NCBI GenBank assembly: GCA_023228325.1
Contig: JALOBK010000001.1
Location: forward strand, 1,465,549 to 1,529,548
Reading direction: 5' to 3'
Length of the DNA: 64,000 bases
Source of the DNA: a bacterium
Lineage (GTDB): Bacteria; Auribacterota; UBA6266
Shown here piece by piece: positions 17,104 through 25,062 of this stretch; positions within the stretch are counted from its first letter, which is position 1; each line of letters begins with the position of its first letter. The notes beneath the pieces are model-generated. The model searched no databases. It worked only from the letters and a program-made list of their open reading frames with translations, and was not told the DNA's origin. Made by a program: the position numbers and the translations under genes.

Positions 17104-18189
17104 ATGATGAAACGGTCAGGTTTGTTTTTTATCGGTTTCTTGCTGGCGGTAACCATGGTGTTTTCAAAAAGCGGGCCTGATATCAGGGTTAAGGGGAAAA
17201 ACATATATGTTGACGGTAAAAAGTTTTATATAAAGGCGGTTGCCTATGGGTATGCTTATCCCGGGATGAATCCGGATGGAACCGATGCCCATGCGGATAT
17301 TGCCATGTTTGAAAAAGATTTTCAGATGATGAAGGAAGCCGGTATAAATACCATAAGGACTTATAAACCCCTTCCGCCGAAAGTCCTTGATCTTGCCGAG
17401 AAATACGGATTGTTTGTGATAGAAGGAGTTTGTCACCCTCACAATACCACTGATTTTTCTTCCGATTCCGAACTTGACACACTTGCTAATACCGCCGCCG
17501 CCTTTGTCAAAAGGGATAAAAACAGGAAATGTATTTTGATGTGGTCATTATGGAATGATGCTCCATGGGGCTGGAGCGGAAAAGATTCGGCTTTTAAAAA
17601 TCATTCGTTTAAAACGGTTGATGATTTTTTATGCCGCCTTATAAAAAGGGTTAAAGAAGTGGATGATACCCACCCTGTGACGGCCGCGAACACTTTTGCC
17701 GAGGGGGCCCAGGATCTCGGGGCTGAAAGCCTGGATGTGCTGGGCATGAACTGTTATCTGGGGCTTATAACCCACGGGAAAGAGTTTTCAAAATCAGATG
17801 CGCTGGAGAAAATAACCGTTTTAAGGAATTTGGCGAAAAAATATAATAAACCTGTCTATATTTCAGAGTGCGGTTACAGTACATTTGATGTGAAAAATAT
17901 TGAAGATCAGGCTAAAATTATAAAAAAACAGCTTAAGACCGCAAAAAACAAGCTTGCCGGTATAACGGTTTTTGAGTGGGCTGACGAGTGGTGGAAAGCG
18001 GGGCAGCCGACTGTCCATGATAACCATATAGAGGAGCACTGGGGTATCTGTGACGGCTACCGGAATCCCAAGCCGGGTTACTACGCGGTTATGGAAGAAT
18101 TTTCCGAAGTTAAAGATAACAGTAGCGGTTCGTTTAAAAACAGGGTAACCATTCAGGACCTGATTGATTCGAGGAACAGCGCTAAGTGA
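17104..18189 (+). CDS. Exported TIM-barrel glycosidase-like protein (GH2/GH-A clan type)
   Basis: A 361-residue protein with a signal peptide (about 1-21) and then a (beta/alpha)8 barrel like the catalytic domain of family 2 and related clan-A hydrolases. It opens with KNIYVDGKKFYIKAVAYGY, then MMKEAGINTIRTY. The likely nucleophile is E255 in YISECGYS. At the acid/base site, where the family normally has Asn-Glu, it has Asn-Asp (N151-D152 in WSLWNDAPWGW). The substrate is unknown; a periplasmic beta-glycan or a structural/transfer role is possible. It is 9 bases from the EFR1 gene and converges on lptG with 2 bases between stops. Confidence 0.7.
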   Translation: MMKRSGLFFIGFLLAVTMVFSKSGPDIRVKGKNIYVDGKKFYIKAVAYGYAYPGMNPDGTDAHADIAMFEKDFQMMKEAGINTIRTYKPLPPKVLDLAEKYGLFVIEGVCHPHNTTDFSSDSELDTLANTAAAFVKRDKNRKCILMWSLWNDAPWGWSGKDSAFKNHSFKTVDDFLCRLIKRVKEVDDTHPVTAANTFAEGAQDLGAESLDVLGMNCYLGLITHGKEFSKSDALEKITVLRNLAKKYNKPVYISECGYSTFDVKNIEDQAKIIKKQLKTAKNKLAGITVFEWADEWWKAGQPTVHDNHIEEHWGICDGYRNPKPGYYAVMEEFSEVKDNSSGSFKNRVTIQDLIDSRNSAK

Positions 18190-18191
18190 CG

Positions 18192-19241
18192 CTACCGGCG
18201 CACTTTTATAAGAAACCCTATGCCCACGGCGGAAAATACAATATGAGGTATCCACGCGGATAAAACCGGATTTATCAATCCTTCCCGGCCCGCCGCGATG
18301 GAAACCTGGTATATGATATAATACGAGAAGAAAATTATCATGCTTAGCGCGATGCCCGCGAAGGCTCCCCCCCGTTTTGTTATATTTATTGTAAACGGCA
18401 CGGCAAGGAAAATGACAACAAGGTTGATGAAAGGCAGTGATGCTTGATGGTATTTATCGATGTTGGGCGAGAAAATACCGGTATTTCCCGCATTCTTATG
18501 TTGTATCACTTCTTCCCCGTCAATTCCTGTCTCGAGTTCCATGCTTTGGAAGTTTTCTCCGGGATTTACCTTGTCTAATCTGCCTTCTTCATTGAAATTT
18601 TCTATTCTACCGCTGAATAATATCCATTTTTCCCCTTTGATCGTCCCCCTGTCCGCGTATATGCGCCTCCTGATGACCTTCTCTTCTTTTTCAGCGAAAA
18701 AGTATTTGATGTCTATTTTTTCCATTTCGGATGTTAAAACATCAAACTTTTTAATGTTGTACAGGCATCTGTCTTTATCGTACAGGAAGATATTGGATAT
18801 GATTCCCCCGGATTTTTCCGTGGAATTGTTTTTATTCTGTATTTCCTGCATCATAAGGGAATTTGAGCCCTGGGCAAGATATTTATTGATAGAGAAAATG
18901 GATAATGTTATTAAAAGACCGACAAGAATAAAGGGAAGAAGAATCCTGGAAATACTGATACCGCTTGCCCTCATGGCGCTGATTTCATTGTGCATGCTTA
19001 AGTTCCCGAGGGAGTATATAACAGCGAGCATGTTGGCGATCGGGGACACTATTACTATGATTAAAGGTATGGAAATGATATACCTTTTCAGTATTTCATA
19101 AGGTGTGAACGAGCTGCTTTCGACATAATCTTCAAGGTTGGCGATAAGGTCCCGGATAATATACAGAAGAATAAGGGTCAGCATACAGCATATAAAAGGG
19201 AAAAAGAATTTTCTGATAAGGTAACGGTCTAAAATCCTCAT
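18192..19241 (-). CDS. lptG: LPS export permease LptG/LptF family (YjgP/YjgQ), second gene
   Basis: A 349-residue inner-membrane protein with the family layout: two helices, a conserved cytoplasmic loop, two more transmembrane helices around a periplasmic beta-jellyroll (about 130-260), then a C-terminal helix group ending FLIKVRR. The loop SLGNLSMHNEISAMRASGIS is the coupling-helix region that meets LptB. It forms a heterodimer with the upstream partner. Assignment as LptG rests on being second in the pair, since the two paralogs look alike. Its ATG overlaps the partner's stop by 4 bases. Confidence 0.85.
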   Translation of the reverse strand: MRILDRYLIRKFFFPFICCMLTLILLYIIRDLIANLEDYVESSSFTPYEILKRYIISIPLIIVIVSPIANMLAVIYSLGNLSMHNEISAMRASGISISRILLPFILVGLLITLSIFSINKYLAQGSNSLMMQEIQNKNNSTEKSGGIISNIFLYDKDRCLYNIKKFDVLTSEMEKIDIKYFFAEKEEKVIRRRIYADRGTIKGEKWILFSGRIENFNEEGRLDKVNPGENFQSMELETGIDGEEVIQHKNAGNTGIFSPNIDKYHQASLPFINLVVIFLAVPFTINITKRGGAFAGIALSMIIFFSYYIIYQVSIAAGREGLINPVLSAWIPHIVFSAVGIGFLIKVRR

Positions 19242-20338
19242 TGCTTGTTTATCCTGTAAAAAAGCACTGCGCCGGTTAAAAACAGGGCTATATTAGGCAG
19301 CCATACTATATATTCGGGGTATAAGTGCGATTCTTTGTCAATGGCCTTTGCAAGTATTATAAAAGAGTAATAACACAGGGCCAGGCACAGCCCCAAAGCT
19401 ATTCCTATGGTTTTTTCGCTCCGGTGCGCTTTTATGCCGAGAGGTATCGCTATCAGGGTGAAGATAATACAAGAAAACGAAGTAGCTATTCTGGTGCTGA
19501 ATTCGACTTTCAGCGGAGTGTTATTCACGCCGTTTTTTTCGTATTCTTTTATTTTTCTGGTTAATTTTCCGAGCGGCATATCGTTTGCGGATCGCGGTAT
19601 ATATTTTTCATCCCGGGACGGTATATCCAATTCAAGATGATAATTTTCAAAACTGAGGCGGAAGAATTTTTTCGGATCTTCTGGGTTCGGGGCATCAATA
19701 TTCCCTTCCATAAGTTCGAGTTTGATCATTCCCTCTTCGTCATCGTATTCCATCGACCCTTCCTTAGCGAAAATCGCTGTCGCGGGAGCATCACTCTTAA
19801 CTTCGAATATCATAAGGTTTTTAAGGGTATTTTCGGTTTTGTCATCACAGTAAATAATATACGGGTGAAAAGCTTCGATAAACACGCCTTTCTCTATTAA
19901 CTGGACAGGGTTTATATTCCCGATCTCGCCTATATCTATTTTCTTGCTTTTTCTTATTACATAATGGCATGAAGGTGAAATGTAGCTGGAAACGACAAAA
20001 CAGAAGGCCCCTATCAGGAAAGCGGCGATGAAAAGAGGCTTTGAAATATAAAAAAGGCTTAGGCCGGAAGATTTCATTGCCGTGATTTCATGGTTTGCCG
20101 ATAGTTTTCCGAACAGGAAAAGAGACGCAACCAGACAGGCCAGAGGTATGGTGTAAGTCAAAAGATAGGGTATTATATTGAATATCATCTTAAATACAAA
20201 TGACAGTTTGAATCCCTTGATCAGGAGCTGAGTGAGTTCTATCAGATTTCCTATAAGAAGGGCGAAGGTGAATATGATAAGGATCGAAAAAAAATTTGTA
20301 AAAAAATCTTTAAGGATATATCTGCTTAGAATTTTCAT
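19238..20338 (-). CDS. lptF: LPS export permease LptF/LptG family (YjgP/YjgQ), first gene
   Basis: A 366-residue paralog of the following gene with the same helix - jellyroll - helix layout. The coupling loop reads FGKLSANHEITAMKSSGLS. The periplasmic domain spans about residues 130-260. With LptG it extracts LPS from the inner membrane, driven by LptB (8919-9641), and passes it to LptC and LptA. Order F then G is the common one. A promoter lies just upstream on the minus strand. Confidence 0.86.
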   Translation of the reverse strand: MKILSRYILKDFFTNFFSILIIFTFALLIGNLIELTQLLIKGFKLSFVFKMIFNIIPYLLTYTIPLACLVASLFLFGKLSANHEITAMKSSGLSLFYISKPLFIAAFLIGAFCFVVSSYISPSCHYVIRKSKKIDIGEIGNINPVQLIEKGVFIEAFHPYIIYCDDKTENTLKNLMIFEVKSDAPATAIFAKEGSMEYDDEEGMIKLELMEGNIDAPNPEDPKKFFRLSFENYHLELDIPSRDEKYIPRSANDMPLGKLTRKIKEYEKNGVNNTPLKVEFSTRIATSFSCIIFTLIAIPLGIKAHRSEKTIGIALGLCLALCYYSFIILAKAIDKESHLYPEYIVWLPNIALFLTGAVLFYRINKQ

Positions 20339-20349
20339 AAGAATTTAAA

Positions 20350-20379
20350 ATTATACTAATTATAACGATATGCAATCAA
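20350..20379 (-). promoter_or_regulatory. Candidate promoter of lptFG
   Basis: On the minus strand, TTGATT and TATAAT are separated by 18 bases, ending 12 bases before the lptF ATG. The very short leader is a reason for caution; a second ATTATA (20359-20364, plus-strand reading) could serve as an alternative -10. Confidence 0.45.
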
Positions 20380-20485
20380 CCATTAAAATACTTATCCGTT
20401 TGTGAGTCCTTTTTAAATCCTTATATGACATTTTATATTGACAACCGGCATTTGCGCAAGTAACATAAACAACCGTCGTTAATGA

Positions 20486-20562
20486 GGGCGATTAGCTCAG
20501 CTGGCTAGAGCGCTAGCTCGACACGCTAGAGGTCACTGGTTCGACTCCAGTATCGCCCACCA
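20486..20562 (+). tRNA. tRNA-Val (GAC) with C at position 33
   Basis: A 77-base cloverleaf with encoded CCA. The acceptor GGGCGAT pairs with ATCGCCC, the D stem is GCTC/GAGC, the anticodon stem CTAGC/GCTAG and the T stem ACTGG/CCAGT with loop TTCGACT. The anticodon loop is TCGACAC, giving anticodon GAC (valine, reads GUC/GUU). Position 33, nearly always T, is C here. The body otherwise matches bacterial tRNA-Val(GAC) well. Confidence 0.9.
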
Positions 20563-20646
20563 TCCACCTTCGCCTGGAGTCGGGTGTTTTACTTGCGGAG
20601 CTTCGGCGGGAAAAAACGGATTAAACCGGAAAATTAGTTGATTTAG

Positions 20647-20675
20647 TTGAAAAAACTGGGATAATAACTTATAAT
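20647..20675 (+). promoter_or_regulatory. Promoter of thrS
   Basis: TTGAAA and TATAAT are separated by 17 bases. Transcription would start near 20682, giving a leader of about 50 bases. That leader holds a strong AAGGAG (20697-20702) placed before TTG CTA CTA AAG TAA rather than before the thrS ATG. Confidence 0.6.
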
Positions 20676-20732
20676 ATTAAATAAAATAATTTAAAAAAGG
20701 AGAAATATTGCTACTAAAGTAAGTAGTGTTTT

Positions 20733-22478
20733 ATGAATAAGTCCTCTTTGAAGTCCACCGGAGCTGATTTGGAAGCTCTTAGGCATAGTACCTCTCATGT
20801 AATGGCTCAAGCCGTAATGAAACTTTTTCCCGAAACCAAGCTGGCTATAGGTCCGGCTATCGAAGACGGTTTCTACTATGATTTTGAAATCGGGAGAAGC
20901 GTTACCCCCGAAGACCTGATAAAAATAGAGAAGGAAATGACGCGGGAAATAGCGGCCGGCCATAAATTCGAGAGTTATGAGCTAAGCAAACCGGAAGCGA
21001 TAGAATATTTTAAAAAACATAACCAGCCTTATAAAGTTGAACTGATAGAATCCCTGGCGGAAGATAAAGTATCGCTGTACAAACACGGCGATTTTGTGGA
21101 CCTGTGCAAGGGGCCTCATGTCAAATCAGCGGGTGAAATAAAAGCATTCAAACTTCTTAAAGTCGCAGGCGCTTACTGGAGAGGAGACGAAAACAATAAG
21201 ATGCTCCAGAGAATTTACGGCACGGCATTCCATAGCGCTGAAGAATTGGATGAATACCTTAAAAACCTGGAAGAAGCGAAAAAGAGAGACCACAGAAAAA
21301 TAGGCAAAGACCTTGACCTGTTCAGCATACAGGATTCAATAGGCCCGGGTCTCGTGCTTTGGCATCCCAAAGGGGCTTTAATCAGGAAAGAGATAGAAGA
21401 TTTCTGGAAAAATGAACATCTTAAAGCCGGATATGAACTTGTCAACACCCCTCATATGGCTTTACTGGATTTGTGGAACACGAGCGGGCACCTCGGTTTC
21501 TATAAGGAAAATATGTTCGCTCCTATGGAAATAGATGAATTCAAATATGAAATTAAACCTATGAACTGCCCGTTTCATATCGCCATTTATAAAAATACGA
21601 TGCATAGCTACAGGGATTTTCCCATAAGGTGGGCTGAACTCGGAACGGTTTACAGATATGAAAGAAGAGGGGTTTTGCACGGACTTATAAGAGTCCGCGG
21701 TTTTACGCAGGATGATGCCCATATATTCTGTCTCGATTCGCAGTTGGAGTCCGAGATAATAAAAATCATAGATTTTGTGGTATATATCCTCTCTACATTC
21801 GGTTTCAAACATTACGATGTATGCCTTTCCACCAGGCCTGATAAATATGTCGGAACCGCAGAAAACTGGGATAAAGCCACTAAAGCATTGAAAAATGCCC
21901 TGGAGAAAAAGCAGATTCCATATAAGGTTGATGCCGGTGAAGGTGTGTTCTACGGCCCAAAGATAGATATAAAAATTAAGGATGTAATGAAAAGGGCTCA
22001 TCAATGCAGCACTATACAGGTGGATTTTAACCTTCCCGAAAGGTTTGATGTTAAATATATAGGTGAGGACGGGAAAGAACACAGACCGATAATGATACAC
22101 AGGGCTCTCATGGGTTCTCTGGAGAGGTTTTTCGGTGTTCTTATCGAGCATTACGGAGGAGATTTTCCCCTGTGGCTTGCCCCCGTGCAGGTTGAAATAA
22201 TAACCGTGTCTGACAGACATAATGAGTATGCATTGAAAATAAAAGATACTTTTTGTAAAAACGGGTTAAGGTCTAATTTGAATCCGAAAAATGAAAAAAT
22301 GGGCGCTAAAATCAGGGCAGCTCAACTGCAGAAAATACCTTATATGGTTATAGTGGGCGATAACGAAGTTGAAAAAAAACTTATTTCCTTCAGGGCGAGA
22401 AACGGGGAAAAGCAAAATGATATAGGTTTGGACGATTTTATCGGTAAGCTTAAGGAAGAAATAAACAGTAAAAAGTAA
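20733..22478 (+). CDS. thrS: Threonyl-tRNA synthetase (no TGS domain)
   Basis: A 581-residue class II synthetase charging tRNA-Thr. It begins directly with the N2 editing domain (HSTSHVMAQAV, with the editing-site His pair) and so lacks the roughly 60-residue TGS domain of E. coli ThrRS. The catalytic core follows: MNCPFHIAIY with the zinc Cys, RYERRGVLHGLIRVRGFTQDDAHIF (motif 2), and HRALMGSLERF (motif 3). An anticodon-binding domain ends the protein. An in-frame stop at 20724 rules out a longer form. The ATG has no good Shine-Dalgarno; the AAGGAG lies about 30 bases upstream. Confidence 0.93.
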   Translation: MNKSSLKSTGADLEALRHSTSHVMAQAVMKLFPETKLAIGPAIEDGFYYDFEIGRSVTPEDLIKIEKEMTREIAAGHKFESYELSKPEAIEYFKKHNQPYKVELIESLAEDKVSLYKHGDFVDLCKGPHVKSAGEIKAFKLLKVAGAYWRGDENNKMLQRIYGTAFHSAEELDEYLKNLEEAKKRDHRKIGKDLDLFSIQDSIGPGLVLWHPKGALIRKEIEDFWKNEHLKAGYELVNTPHMALLDLWNTSGHLGFYKENMFAPMEIDEFKYEIKPMNCPFHIAIYKNTMHSYRDFPIRWAELGTVYRYERRGVLHGLIRVRGFTQDDAHIFCLDSQLESEIIKIIDFVVYILSTFGFKHYDVCLSTRPDKYVGTAENWDKATKALKNALEKKQIPYKVDAGEGVFYGPKIDIKIKDVMKRAHQCSTIQVDFNLPERFDVKYIGEDGKEHRPIMIHRALMGSLERFFGVLIEHYGGDFPLWLAPVQVEIITVSDRHNEYALKIKDTFCKNGLRSNLNPKNEKMGAKIRAAQLQKIPYMVIVGDNEVEKKLISFRARNGEKQNDIGLDDFIGKLKEEINSKK

Positions 22479-22506
22479 AAATAATTGAGAGGCTGAAAGA
22501 TATTGG

Positions 22507-22598
22507 AACCACAGATTACTCAGATATTCACAGGTAAGAGAACATAAATATGGAGTTAATTTAAGATTTATCTGTGTTCATCTGTGCTATCTGCGGTT
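22507..22598 (+). repeat. Intergenic palindromic repeat, copy B
   Basis: The left arm of 31 bases begins AACCACAGAT at 22507. The right arm ends CTGCGGTT at 22598. The left arm and the inverse of the right arm agree at about 23 of 31 positions. The unit CACAGAT recurs within each arm. It shares this structure with copy A at 14860-14961, and sits between thrS and infC. Confidence 0.65.
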
Positions 22599-22626
22599 GG
22601 AAGTTTTAAATTTATAGGAAATTTTA

Positions 22627-22654
22627 CTAAATAACTAAATAACTAAATAACTAA
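22627..22654 (+). repeat. 8-base tandem repeat (CTAAATAA, about 3.5 copies)
   Basis: Three exact copies of CTAAATAA and a partial fourth lie directly before the infC Shine-Dalgarno. The array has stops in several frames and could keep the leader of infC unstructured. No other copy of this array was noticed in the window. Confidence 0.75.
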
Positions 22655-22671
22655 AAACAGGGAGGTGTCCT

Positions 22672-23190
22672 ATAAACAGAGATTTTATCAGGGTAAATGA
22701 AAAAATTCGGGTTCCCGAAGTCCGTTTGATAGATTATGACGGCAAACAGGTTGGTATTGTGAAAACTGACGAAGCGAGGCAGATTGCCATGTCAAGAAAG
22801 TTGGATTTGGTTGAAGTTGCCTCGGAAGCAAAGCCTCCGGTATGCCGGATAATGGATTTTGGGAAATACCGCTACGAACAGACTAAAAGGGAAAAACAGG
22901 CAAAGAAAAAACAGCAATCCATAAAAATTAAGGAAATTAAGATAAGGCCGGGTATAGACAACCATGATTATATGGTTAAAATCAACCACCTGACGGAATT
23001 TCTTGAAAAAGGATGCAAGGTTAAGATAACGCTGATGTACAGGGGCAGAGAAATGTCCCATAAGGAAATGGGAAGAAGTTTGATTGACAGGCTGGTTGAG
23101 GATGTCAAGGGTCGCGGCGCCGTTGAAATGAAACCCAAAGAGATGGGAAGATTTGTAACAATGGTCATCGGACCCACTAAAACTTCGTAA
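22672..23190 (+). CDS. infC: Translation initiation factor IF-3, AUA start codon
   Basis: A 172-residue IF-3 that checks start codons on the 30S subunit. The N-terminal domain begins INRDFIRVNEKIRVPEVRL, exactly where family members start, and KIKEIKIRPGIDNHDYMVK opens the C-terminal domain. The codon at the family start is ATA (22672), with GGAGGTG 4-6 bases before it. The first canonical alternative, TTG at 22726, would cut off 18 conserved residues. infC is known to use rare starts (AUU in E. coli) so that IF-3 represses its own translation; the AUA here suggests the same control. Confidence 0.9.
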   Translation: MNRDFIRVNEKIRVPEVRLIDYDGKQVGIVKTDEARQIAMSRKLDLVEVASEAKPPVCRIMDFGKYRYEQTKREKQAKKKQQSIKIKEIKIRPGIDNHDYMVKINHLTEFLEKGCKVKITLMYRGREMSHKEMGRSLIDRLVEDVKGRGAVEMKPKEMGRFVTMVIGPTKTS

Positions 23191-23210
23191 AACTATTTTT
23201 AAAAAAATAC

Positions 23211-23239
23211 TTGCCTTTTTTCAAAAAACATATTATTCT
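23211..23239 (+). promoter_or_regulatory. Candidate promoter before rpmI
   Basis: TTGCCT and TATTCT are 17 bases apart in the 120-base gap between infC and rpmI. A second -35-like TTGACG at 23248 has no equally good -10. Either would let L35 and L20 be made without IF-3. Confidence 0.35.
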
Positions 23240-23310
23240 GTAGTGCTTTGACGTGGTTTATAAGTAGTTTTGTTATAAGATGTTGGATTTATTGTATCGG
23301 AGGGGACTAA

Positions 23311-23499
23311 ATGCCAAAGGTAAAATCAAAGAAATCTGCTGTTAAACGTTTTAAAAAGACAGCTACGGGCAAAATTTTGTATGCCAGGGCTAATGCCGGG
23401 CATTTAATGAGGAAAAAAAACAGCGGTAAAAGAAGAAAGTTAAGAAGGTCGGATACCTTAGTTTCAAAAGAACAGAGAAAGATATCAAAGATGTTATAA
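23311..23499 (+). CDS. rpmI: 50S ribosomal protein L35
   Basis: A 62-residue, very basic protein with the L35 opening MPKVKSKKSAVKRFKKT and the KNSGKRRKLRR centre. GGAGGGG lies about 6 bases before the ATG. It lies between infC and rplT in the near-universal infC-rpmI-rplT order. Confidence 0.96.
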   Translation: MPKVKSKKSAVKRFKKTATGKILYARANAGHLMRKKNSGKRRKLRRSDTLVSKEQRKISKML

Positions 23500-23515
23500 A
23501 CCGGAGGAGATAGAA

Positions 23516-23872
23516 ATGCCAAGAACGACAAATGCGCCAGTTACGCGAAGACGGCATAAAAAAGTTTTAAAGCGCGCTAAAGGTTTTGTAGGAGGCAGAA
23601 GCAGGCTCTTCAGAACCGCAAATGAAACAGTGAAGAGAGCTCAGAGGTTTGCTTTTAGAGATAGAAAAGCCAAAAAGAGGGTTTTCCGTTCGCTTTGGAT
23701 AACCAGGATTAATGCGGCGCTTGAGGGCGCCGGCCTCTCTTACAGTAAGTTTATATCAGGCCTCAAGAAAGCGAAAGTTGAGCTCGACCGGAAAATCATG
23801 GCCGAGATTGCGGCCAGTGACAGCAAAGCGTTTAAAGAGATAGTAAAATTGGCTAAAAGTGGTTTAAAATAA
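23516..23872 (+). CDS. rplT: 50S ribosomal protein L20
   Basis: A 118-residue protein binding 23S rRNA early in 50S assembly. The family start MPRTTNAPVTRRRHKKVLK and the FRSLWITRINAA stretch are diagnostic. GGAGGAG precedes the ATG. In E. coli L20 represses rpmI-rplT; I see no clear pseudoknot operator here, and cannot judge this without folding. Confidence 0.96.
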   Translation: MPRTTNAPVTRRRHKKVLKRAKGFVGGRSRLFRTANETVKRAQRFAFRDRKAKKRVFRSLWITRINAALEGAGLSYSKFISGLKKAKVELDRKIMAEIAASDSKAFKEIVKLAKSGLK

Positions 23873-24042
23873 GTTATACAGGATGGTTTGAAAAACAATG
23901 GCTCAGGCAATTTGTTTAATAATATATACACTGTTAAATCATCAAAAGGAGATAGTTTTTCAGTTTTTACACCCTTGATTTAATATAACAGATTGCTGCT
24001 TAAACTGTTGTTTTTCTATCCTTTCCTGTTTTCGGTGTGGCG

Positions 24043-25062
24043 ATGGATAAAAATCTTGAAGCGATAAAACAGGTATCATTAGAGGATATAAAAAAATCCG
24101 AAGATTTAAAGGATCTTGATTCGGTAAGAATTAAATATCTGGGCAAAAAAGGCCGGATTGCCGCCCTGATGGAACTGTTTAAAAGCCTTCCTCCGAGTGA
24201 AAAGCCTCTTTTCGGCAAAAAAATAAATTCCATTAAAAATGATATTCAGTCAGCGATGGAGCTGAAGAAAAAATCCCTTGAAGACAAAGAGCAAAAAAGT
24301 TCATCTTCGGGATTTCTGGATGTCACCATGCCCGGAATTGCCAGGAAAACAGGCGCCGCGCATCCGATAACCCAGACTATCAATGAAGTCATAACTATTT
24401 TCAGGAGAATGGGTTTTTCCATAGCTGACGGGCCTGATGTTGAAACAGAATTTAATAATTTCGATGCGCTGAATACGCCTGAAAACCATCCTTCGCGAGA
24501 TATACAGGATACTTTTTATCTTGAGAACGGTAATCTGCTCAGGACCCAGACTTCTCCCGTGCAGATAAGGATAATGAAAAAGGTCAAGCCTCCCGTCAGA
24601 ATCATCGCTCCGGGCAGAGTTTATAGAAATGACACACCGGATGCAACACACGGACATACTTTTCACCAGATAGAAGGGCTTTATGTGGATAAAAATGTAT
24701 CATTTGCGGACCTTAAGGGAGTATTGCATAATTCCGCGAGACAGCTTCTTGGGAATGATGTGAAAATAAGGTTCAGGCCTCACTTCTTCCCGTTTACCGA
24801 GCCCAGCGTTGAATATGATTTTTCATGTGTTATATGTAAGGGAAAGGGCTGCAAAGTGTGTAAAAATTCCGGTTGGCTTGAAATTTCCGGAGCGGGTATG
24901 GTGGACCCGAGAGTGTATAAAAATGTAGGCTATAACCCGGATGAATATACCGGATATGCTTTCGGTATGGGCATAGAAAGAATTGCTATGATTAAGTTTG
25001 GGATAGACGATTTAAGGCTGTTATACGAGAATGATATAAGGTTTTTAAGGAATTTAAAATGA
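24043..25062 (+). CDS. pheS: Phenylalanyl-tRNA synthetase alpha subunit
   Basis: A 339-residue class II catalytic subunit of PheRS. It has an N-terminal coiled coil (about 1-90), then the core: GFSIADGPDVETEFNNFDALN, RTQTSPVQIRIM (motif 2 region) and GFG-like YAFGMGIERIAMIKFGI (motif 3). A Cys-rich insertion CVICKGKGCKVC occurs at about 257-268. ATG 24043 is my choice; an in-frame GTG lies at 24037, and neither has a strong Shine-Dalgarno. Overlaps pheT by 4 bases. Confidence 0.93.
   Translation: MDKNLEAIKQVSLEDIKKSEDLKDLDSVRIKYLGKKGRIAALMELFKSLPPSEKPLFGKKINSIKNDIQSAMELKKKSLEDKEQKSSSSGFLDVTMPGIARKTGAAHPITQTINEVITIFRRMGFSIADGPDVETEFNNFDALNTPENHPSRDIQDTFYLENGNLLRTQTSPVQIRIMKKVKPPVRIIAPGRVYRNDTPDATHGHTFHQIEGLYVDKNVSFADLKGVLHNSARQLLGNDVKIRFRPHFFPFTEPSVEYDFSCVICKGKGCKVCKNSGWLEISGAGMVDPRVYKNVGYNPDEYTGYAFGMGIERIAMIKFGIDDLRLLYENDIRFLRNLK

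Noticed and set aside
16269..17204. 311-codon minus-strand open frame opposite the EFR1 gene
   Set aside because: It is a shadow of the EFR1 and glycosidase-like genes, whose sense frames have clear domains.
18460..19101. 213-codon plus-strand open frame
   Set aside because: Antisense to lptG, which has family motifs.
21462..22220. 252-codon minus-strand open frame
   Set aside because: Antisense to the thrS catalytic core; no recognisable motif.
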